A stretch of DNA of 64,000 nt, taken from assembly GCA_022113835.1 (NCBI GenBank), contig JAILWY010000026.1, forward strand, positions 7,715,001 through 7,779,000. The letters are read 5' to 3'. This stretch comes from Atopsyche davidsoni. Taxonomy: Eukaryota; Arthropoda; Insecta; Trichoptera; Hydrobiosidae. Shown one piece after another: positions 48,840 through 58,700 of the stretch (position 1 is the stretch's first letter; each line of letters begins with the position of its first letter). The notes beneath the pieces are model-generated. The model had not been told where the DNA came from, did not search any database, and was given only the letters and a program-made list of their open reading frames with translations. Made by a program: the position numbers and the translations under genes.

Positions 48840-49736
48840 AAATGTGTATGTATATCACTTTATTATTAAACAATCCATAGATATTATTTTCGTTTTTTTA
48901 CTATTTTAACTATCAGCACGCAATAAATAATTAAATTATTATGGATACTCAACTAATGTACACGGGAATGAACTATTTCTGCCACGTATTGAAGAGTGCA
49001 ACTGACTTCTCTGATTTTGATTATATAAAGGAGTTGCATCTTATTTGCAGATTGAAATAAATATTGATAATAATAAACAGACAAATGTACACATTCAAAT
49101 CTCAAGGACAACATGATTTGTATAGAAATTCACTTGACCTGAGATATTATTTTTTTATCATGTAATACTAGGGATTTCCAAGCTTATGGATTATTTGTCT
49201 AATGAGTAAAATATATTTTTACAATATACATAAAAAATTAAAACATTAATTAAACACGCAAGACTACAATCTGAGACACTTTGATTAAAAAAATATTTGT
49301 TCTTCTGAAAATACACTAAGAATAAGGAAACTAATAATATCTAGAGATTGCATAATAATTATGAAAATCTTATCGAATCATAACTAAAGTAATCACAATC
49401 GTAACAAAAGTCTCTTCCTATCTTCACAGCTCTCGGTAGCTTAGCTTTTGCAATCACTGACAAAACCTCGCGGAAACAAAAGCACAGAAAACCATTTCCT
49501 GGTTGAAATATTGAAAAGTATCCTGACGACGCGAAGGCAATCGCCGAAGAAAGGAAGACCCTCGAACTTGCAACCTCTGCGAGGAGGAGCGGGTGAGGAC
49601 TGGGCGGGCTGGGCGGGCGTATTGAGGAGCTGCTGTAGAGCTGAGGACCTCGTCAGGCGCCGCGACTACTCTTGTGGCAGCCACAGCGCGCTCCTCGGCC
49701 TCCGCACCACCGCCGCCTCCCGCATCCCAAAACCTG
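48840..49736 (-). other. Putative Phactr 3' UTR
   Basis: The part next to the stop (about 49560-49736) is G+C-rich; beyond it the sequence is AT-rich. The first minus-strand AATAAA hexamer I see after the stop is at 48859-48864, which would put cleavage near 48840 and make the UTR about 0.9 kb. A variant signal further upstream could be used instead. Confidence 0.4.
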
Positions 49737-49752
49737 TCAGGGCCGATGGAAC
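49737..49752 (-). CDS. Phactr: Phactr terminal coding exon (FHRP stop)
   Basis: The acceptor ttgttgttccag ends at 49753. The exon starts with G, completing the split Arg, then Phe-His-Arg-Pro and TGA at 49737-49739. This gives the HLTRFHRP end seen across Phactr proteins. It is too short to appear in any ORF listing and was found by looking for a phase-2 acceptor followed by the family's last four residues. Confidence 0.93.
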
Positions 49753-52700
49753 CTGGAACAACAAACATATACCTTACTCCTATGTTCATACATGTTTAGG
49801 TAATCTCAGGCATACTCTATTGGCCTTCATCATTATAATTATGACTGACAACACTGAAGATTAGCCGAAGAGCAACTCCTGAAGTCCCACCTGAAGACAA
49901 TAACATTCCAGTCTTTACAGAAACAGTCGAAACAGACCTACCCATAGTCATTATACCAACAAATTACATATATTTATATAATACACACTTCATATAAGTA
50001 TTTTTCTACTACCTTCACCCTTGTATTTGCACACTCGTTCTGCATGTACTGTATTTCTAGTTTACTCCTCATATCTCAAGTTACAAACATACTTATTCTA
50101 ATACAGCTTCTATTACAAAACTACAATGTTAATACTTTACAACACAATAATTTAATGTGGTATTTTTCCTCTATATCTCTATGCTAGTTGAAAGACGAAA
50201 TATAGAATCTATAGAGATAATATAGAATTAGTGGAGTTGATAACTTTTACCTACCTACAACTACCTTAGCACTTGATTATTAAACTATTATTTTTTTGCC
50301 TGCAAAATTATTTTTTGGTGGTGCTGGATATATTACACACTAAATATGTACATTGTAACTTTGACATAAGTTCTAACAAGTATTTGTAATATTGAGCTAA
50401 AATATTTTATTTAGATATAGTTTAAATTATTTACAGTAGAAATTTCTCATAATAAAAATTTGGATGGATGAATAAATCTTAACTGCCGTGTGTCAGAATT
50501 TACAGTTTTATTTTTTAATATTGAAGGGAAAAGAGCAGCTCCTTTGTAAAGGAAAACAGTTTTTTCCAGTATCTGATTTATTTACCACACCAGTTAATGT
50601 TTTAGTTTGAAGAAAATATTACCAGATGACACTTATGACACTGACTTGCAACATAAGTAATTGTAGACATTTTATAATATTTGAATGAGAAATCAAAAAA
50701 AGCTTGTACATTACCTCGTAAGATGCCTACTGTCTTCATGGACAGCCATTTCTGAGCTTTTAAATTCATTGAGTTCTTTTCTTATAGCTGCCTTGTCTCG
50801 TGGCGTCAGCCGTGTCCAAGGTTTATCAGCTCTCCTGAAAATATACAAAAGATAATGAGAAAAATGCCTCTACATATAAAATTAAAAGTGATCATCCAAA
50901 TTGATGATAACATATATTAGTTGCTACTCACAATAATAAATGTGCAAATTCATTTAAAATTTAAATGAATACACTACTGACCTGTCATAATCGTGAGCTT
51001 GCGTAACTTCTATGTAGTCATTGAATCTAATGATCTTCTTTTCCTTGAGTTCTTCAACTGTCGGCCTGAAGCTGAGCTTGCGCAGCAGATAGCGCTTCTT
51101 CTCTTCTCGCTGCTTTCTTTCTTCAGCGGGTGTTTGAGCTGAAAGTATAAATCCGATACCATTAATAACCAAACTAAAAAATATGCAGCATTCTATTTGA
51201 TTAAAAAAATGACTCAATGTAAAAATGGTGATTCCAATTTGACCTATACGTAATGAAAAATTGGGTACAAATTAAACACCAGTAGAATACAGGGATTCCC
51301 TTTTGAGCATACAAAGCACTCCATTGTTGTAATTAAAAACCACTTTTTAAATAGCTATGGTGTCTTTGTAATATATGTACATAGAAACTTGATAAATTTA
51401 GAAAATTATCTAATTAAAAATACACACAAATAAAAAATGTGTATGTATGCCAAGAAAAAAATGAATTCTGAGATTTTTTGGCATCTGTGTTGTTTTTTGT
51501 CAATTTAATAAAAATTAATCACATCGTTCAGGCACCATAATTAAAAAACATTGAGCGAATTAAAAAAAAAAATTTTTAGACTAAAATGTGGTGTTTTTTA
51601 TAATTGCCATGCTGACAATACTGATACTGACTTTTGAGGATATTCCGCTCCACAAGTTCTTCAGGAGTAGGCCGCATGGAGAGACGGCGGATGAGGCGAG
51701 CACCAATGGCTTCCCAAGACTCCTGTCGCTCGTTATCACTCTGAAGCACTAATATATTCCTAGAAGAACAAACATTAATAACCGTTAGCTAAAAATTCAC
51801 ATGCTATCGACTAGCTTTATTTTATTTAAACATATTTATTGCACAGTTTATTAAATATATCTTAGTTTTTTAAAATGCATTAGATTCTGTTTTAATTAAA
51901 TTTTAAACAGTATTATGTCAACACAAATTTTTACTAAAGTAAATCTATTATTAATCTGTTTAAACGTGTATATATTAATTGTTATTACTGTTACATTTTA
52001 GTAAAATCATTAAATATTAAAACACTAGTTTAATTATGTATGTAAATATTTTAAGTTGACCTATTTTTATATCATTACATTATAAAACTAACACACCTCT
52101 AAACATCACACACACACGTTATTTTAGGTAAGTAGGTCAAAATCAAACGATCGGAATGCCATAGAGGCACAACAGCATCAGCTGTGGCCGATTTACTACT
52201 GCACACAGAGACTTGTGAGTTCCCTGCTCTGACTCAGCGAGAATAAAAATAGAATGTCATCAGCGCATTAGTCCACACCCAGCCCGGCACAAGACACTAA
52301 GTCTCGCAATTGTCAAGTAGCATCATGAAGATTAGTACACACACGGCAGGCATACACCCACCAGCATCCCAAATAAAACTAGTTCATTCAATTACTTCAT
52401 GGTTTACCTACATCAAATTGCCTAAATTCCATTCCACTTTAAGCCAAGGTGCTAACAAAATCACGCGTTGTAAATTGAATCTGCAATTGGTAAAAGTAGC
52501 AAAATAATTTTGATGGAAACCTCAAGTCGTATGGCCTTTAGGTGTAGATTACATAAAGCGAAAACCTCTAATTGGTGAGTTAAGAGTTAAGGCAAAACCG
52601 TTCAAGCTCTCAATGAGGAACGCTAATAATAATAAAATAACAGCTTTGAATATCCTTTGTTTTATTTGTGTATGATAATTAATTGTACAGAACCAATCTT

Positions 52701-55700
52701 TACGTCTGTTCAAAACATCAATAATTGTTTTTATTATAATGCTTTATAATATTATTTGTGTAGTACTCAAAATCTATTTATATAATTTATGTAAGTGTGT
52801 TTATTTACCTGTTGATTAACTCCTGTCTGTCAGGCCTTAAAGCTAATTTGATGTTGAGGCTCTCCTTGCGTGCTATTTTGGCAGCAACTCGGTCATTATC
52901 ATTGGAGTGATCCTCCCTGTAGTGGACTCCGTCTGTGGGTGCGCGGTCATCCTCCCGAATGATGTATGGCCGCGCATTCTCCTTGTTCTCCATGGCACAA
53001 GCTAACCGGACCGGCCGGCTACTACAAGAGTACATTCATCAATTAGTATCTACTCAAATACACATATACATAATACAGAAAACATACATTCTCAAGCTCG
53101 TATTTCTATTTTACTTTTTGAAGTTAATAAATTTATAGTGATATGAATGCCTAATTTTTATTTGATGGTGACTGATTGCTTTCGTTTTTTTTTTTCAAAT
53201 ATATTTCATGTTTATTAAAAAACATCAATTGAGATTATAATATAAATTTTCTTTTTCAAATAATGTAATGGCTTAATACAAATAACAACTTCCTCATTCA
53301 GTGGTTGTGACATATCTCAGTTTCTTGTTTCTCCTAGTGGATTGGCATGCCGCCAGTGTAGTACGAGTTGACAACACAAATGTTAGTTTCCTTTTATTGA
53401 GGTGGTTTCAATGACTGTCAGAGTCTCCGCAGGGGAGCAAACTGACGCGGGACACAGAGGAACAACTCAAGTAGAGGGTGTCAAATATTACAAGCTGGTG
53501 ATTGTGTTAAAAGCGATATCGGCGACAAGCCAGAATCGGTGTAAAACTCTCACGTGATGAATGGGCTGTGATACAGGAAATGCAGTGAATTAACAAAATA
53601 CAGTGGAAGCTTTTCATGCTCAGAAATATATACGGATTTGTCAATAAAACCGCTCAAACAAGTAAAACATCAAATGATCGAAACTCCATGAAACATTTTC
53701 AATGATATTAAAAATGTTTTTATGTCAAAAATGAGATCTTAATTAATTAAAGGTGTCATTTGAATTATGGATGAATGATATTTATGCACTTTAATTGTTA
53801 ATTACCAGATTCTTATCCTCGGCCTGAGTGGAGGCCTTCTGGTAAAAGCGGCAATAATACAAAAAAATATTATGTTTATCAAAATAGCAGATTGTTGGTT
53901 CAGACAGGGGGAAAAACAAGTTAACATAGCTCTCTATAACTTTAAACATATCCATACTCATTTCATATTCTAAAGTAAAACGGTACAGCTCGGAATCTAA
54001 AGGAAGCAGAAATGTGAATATATATATTTACACACTTATTTATCTATTATGAAAGGAAGACATTCTAAAGGTATCAATAGACTATTGTTTATTTTTTTAC
54101 ATATGGGAGAAGATTAATCAATAATGTATATGCAGACGGAACAAGGTATGAGAAAACAGACCTCTCAATAGTGTTAAAGCGTCTATCGGATAAGAAACAC
54201 ATTCATGAAACCTAAAGTGAGTCCTCATTTGAAATAAAGTGCTTCGAGATTAAGACCTATTAGAATTGTTGATATCATGAGATAAAATTAATAAACAAGG
54301 AATCTGTGATAGCTTAACAAAAAAATTTCAATGATCAATATTTATAGATCATATATATCTTCAGTGATATATACTTGCACTGTTTGGCACATTTTTTTTA
54401 GATTAAGTGCACTTAAGACATTTTTAGAGCCAAGAACTAAAATACCTTTTACATTAACATATCTCATGAAACAGGAGTTATTAAAAAAATATAGATCACA
54501 AAGCCCATGGAAACTGACTTGAAACTGGCGTGCAGCACATCCTGACGCTGGGCCAGGGGGCGACCGTCCTGCGTGGGTGTGGCAGGGCCGGAGCGCTTCT
54601 TGAGAGCGGACTTGAGCGGCACGGCGTTGAACTTGGGCTCCCGCGTGGGGATCTCCTCCACGCGGGACGTGTCGATGGCCGGGTCAGGTTGCCCGACTCG
54701 CACACGCGGTTCATCCGGTTCCGAGTCCGCATCATCCATCATGCTCAGCAACTCGTCCTGGTCTGGAATGCACAGATAACGACAAACTGTAAATTTACAT
54801 TATATTAATTAATATTTTAAAGAACGACCATAGTTTTTTTTTATCAAACTGGAAAAAAAGGTTTATTATTATATGAATAGCATAAATGATATGTAAATGT
54901 GTATCCTGCAACTAGCTTAAGATGAATTGATGATTCACTAGCCAAATACTTTGGTTTCTACAAAAATAACAAAATTAGTATATTTTCATTGAGTAGATTT
55001 TTTCTGAGATTCCATTGATATTTATGGAATCTCATGAGTAATATTTAAAGTAATTCAATATGTGACTTGCATTTATTACATAATTATCATAATCTAGAAG
55101 TCAGACGATAAGTCTGCATATATTTTGGTAACTGTCTTTAAAATGTGTTGTAAAAAAATGTATTTTTGATTGTTGAAGTTGCTATTAAAATTAAATGATT
55201 CTTATTTAAAATATATATAATAAATAGATGTATTTTCGCATATACCGATACATTTATATTGTGTATGCTAAAGTATTACCCAGGATCAAAATACCCAGAG
55301 TAAAAAAGCTTATTATTCAAAGAATTATTATGGAAACCGTCTAATCTCAGACAAAACACTTTCTAAAATTTAGAAATGTCTTGAGGGCTCTATTTTGTTT
55401 GAAAATCACATAATTGTGTATAGGTTCGTGGATATGGATATCCGTGTATCAGTTGCTCTGATTGAGATGTCGTCGTCCGTCTCGGCCGGCGTCCACCGGG
55501 TGTACCTTCGTAGTCGTAGTCGGAGAGGTCGAGCGGCACGGCCTGCAGCAGGCCCGCGGCGGGGCTGCCGGGCGGGTTGTGGCGCGGCCGCGGCTGCGTG
55601 GGGCTGGGCGAGCTGAACATGGGCGGCGGCGGGATGGGCCCGATCTCGCACAGCGCGATGGGCGGCTCCGGCAGCTCCGACAGCATCAGCTGCGGCGGCA

Positions 55701-58700
55701 GGTCCGCTGCGGGGCACAGGGACGAGCGTGAGGGGCCGCGGCGGGGAACAGTGCGAGGATCGGACATGGGTGAACCGTTATACCCGATATCAGCCAACTT
55801 CAAATGACAAATTATGATAGCATCTAGAATATTATCAAAATTATTTCACTACAGTTGGAAGTTATTCGGTGTATTAAAATTCACAATGATACAAAAAAAT
55901 GAAACTATGTACTACTTCAATATGAACAATCCTACGCACACAAGCTCATTTTTTAGATACTAGTTTATTCACTATTAGATACAGGAGTAAGATACATATT
56001 CATCATGGAAAACCTGAGTTCTTGTACACCATCCAGGCAATCCACTTCAATCCTAAGCCTTAACGGATGTTTGTTTAGAAATCGCAAGCTAACATCGCAT
56101 TCCCTTCTCTCCCCATTTTTCCTGTTTCTAAACTATCCTCGAACTAAACCAAACTCATAAATCTATATTTGACCATTTGTGAAAGTCCATAATATTTTGT
56201 ATGATTGCGACTTTCATCTAAACTAGAGTACATATTAGAGTTAGATTAAATAATTTAGGAATAAATACAGCTTCTCGGATACTCCCGAGATGTTGCAAAT
56301 TTGCATTTATTACATATACTCGTACATAGTCTACGCCTATAAGAGTAGACTTTGTGTTTAAAATTAAAAGGAGACAAGAATATTAAATAATAATTAATAA
56401 CACTTTGTTGAGCACACAATATAAAGTGATAGCGTAAAATATAAGACGTCGTCGCCAACTGCTTCCGTGCGACAAAAAGCAGAAAAAACTACAAGTTTAT
56501 TCGTACGAATAGTTTACTTTGTAATTAAGTCTATTTCAGCGAGTAACTCGAGGCGGAACAAAAGTAAAGAAGTACAGAGTGACAAAAGTAACTCGCGCTA
56601 AATAAACGATTTGCAAATCTGAAATCTCCTGAAAACGACGGCAGCAAATAATTATCATCGAAGTTGCGAGGGGATTCCCGGCATAAGGACGGGCAGGAGC
56701 CGCGGCGCCGGGCATTGCCTGGGCTCGGCCGACCTCGACTCGACTCGACTCGACTCGACTCGACTCGACTCGACTCGACTCGACTCGAGTTCGCTGAAAC
56801 AACGCGGAGTGTACTCGAATTTTTGTATGTAGACCGCGTTATACGAAAGCTAAACTGCTTTAAGGTCACGTTATACCGAAGGCACGTTGCATGAGTACCA
56901 CGCTATGCAAGGTACACTTTACGCAAGGTTTCGCTTTATACAGTTGTAATATTTTAGAATCCTGATACCTATACATAAGCTTTTTTTGGAACTTCAACAT
57001 TTTGGAACCCCAGATGCCTCCCGGGAGATTGCCCGGTGCCCCGGCGGGCCAGCCCGGCTTTGATATCGTCTATTTTAATTATTGTGATGTCTTATTGCGA
57101 AATCATATTTAAAATGAGCTGAAAATCTATAGAATGCCGAGAAATTTTATTCGAGCACGTATAAGAACGTTATCCTAAGCGTGCGTATTTTCTTGCGACT
57201 TAAATATTTATATTTAAATTCAAACCTCGCTGCCCAACAACGGTAAGTTTGTACGTTTCTGTGCAAGCAATGTACAATTAAAACAATAAATTGAACGTAT
57301 ATGTCCGTATTTCCTAATTCCCAATATTATTAGTCAAATTGTGCGCTGTGATTTAAACATCTCAAGAGGATTTGGTTTAACAAAAAAATAACATTTTAGA
57401 GCGGAAACTTGCATAATCCCCCTTCAAGTAATTAAAGAAGTATGTACGATTATACAGTAGAGAGTAGAGTTTTTGCATAATTTAAAATAATTGACTGATA
57501 TTTTGTGTTCAAACGTTTATTCTGCAATAAATACAGACAGAGGTCATGATCGATAGTAAATCTGATGCACTTGTTCGCTTTGGCACATCCGAGCTGAGCT
57601 GCACTCGATTTGCGGCCGAATTGTTGGCGGAACCAAAACAAAGAAGCCGGCAGCGGAGCGGACGCAGCGCCATTATGTGTAATTAAGTTAAATAACGCGA
57701 TATCGTCATTACCATTACTCCGGGATTATTATTTCTGCCGCACAATGGCGGCCATCGTCCTATTTCAGGGCGATGCGGATCGGCGGAATTCAAAATGCTT
57801 TCTCTCGCTCTACTCTCACCGGGTAATGCGAAAAAATGCACTCTATCTACGAGATATGATATAAAGTGAAAAAACTCTAGATTTACTGATATCGACAATG
57901 CCATTGAGGTCGATAGTTTGTTGCAAGCAACGACACGATATCCCGGGCTCGAATCCGAGGGGAACCAAGAATTTTCTAAAAATATATATTATCAGAGCGT
58001 AAAGAAAAATACCCTCTAGGTCAAAACATGTATTGTATGACGTCTGACACGTGTATGTAATTTTCTGCTTTACAAAGTACAGCCAAAACTACCTTTTACC
58101 TAAAATAAAGCAGTCAAAAGTTACATTTACATTTCGACAGATTCGAGTGGTTAGATTATATTAGTTTTAATGTTTTCCGCTCGTAGGTGGAGACTATTTA
58201 CCCATGCATAAATTATTATACTAAGTTTTATTATATTTACAGCCACGATGAAGAAACTCGGACCTGTCCAAGTCGGACAAGTCTAAGAAAGTTGATAGAA
58301 ATACAGAATATTATAAGCTCAGGACAACAAAGTATGTAGTTGGTTTTTGTATTTTGAATAAATCAAATAAAATTTGGGGCATACGTAAATCCTTAACATT
58401 CCTAATTAACATGTAAAATTATTATTAAAAAATATAGGTTTTTTTAAAAAAATATCACATAACCGAAACTGCCACTGAAAGTGCTTGTTTTTACGAATTA
58501 TTGTGTTTTTTTATCGATATTTCTGTATGCCTACTTATTTTTTAATGATCAATTACAAATTAACATAACGTTAATTACTTCAGTGACTTTGGCCAAGGTT
58601 ATCTAAACAGATTGTCATGGTTGTAAAAAATAAGTGGCTGCCCTAGATAGACTTAAATTCTTTAGTAAGAGCACAGACATTGGGTCAGGTTGTGCCCTAT

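Larger units (their letters stand above)
30032..49736. other. Intergenic region between Phactr and the membrane protein gene
   Basis: AT-rich DNA with no secure gene (its last 0.9 kb is the putative Phactr 3' UTR). It contains retrotransposon remnants (30837-30888, 37857-38151), hammerhead-like hairpins, foldback copies (43.3-44.2 kb), short satellites, and a few G+C-rich islands with orphan open frames (36204-36521, 41353-41751, 45776-45870, 47800-47935) that I list separately or in the findings. Confidence 0.5.

Noticed and set aside
49454..49789. Minus-strand 111-codon frame as the true Phactr tail
   Set aside because: It is in a different phase from the one set by the upstream donor; the matching phase gives FHRP and a stop, the family's known end.
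49448..49864. 138-codon plus-strand frame
   Set aside because: It overlaps the Phactr terminal exon and 3' UTR on the other strand; the G+C-rich sequence keeps several frames open.
55395..55807. Plus-strand Arg/Gly-rich frames
   Set aside because: Antisense shadows of the proline-rich Phactr exon.
56531..56894. Ser/Arg/Val/Glu-repeat proteins on both strands
   Set aside because: They are translations of the CGACT microsatellite.
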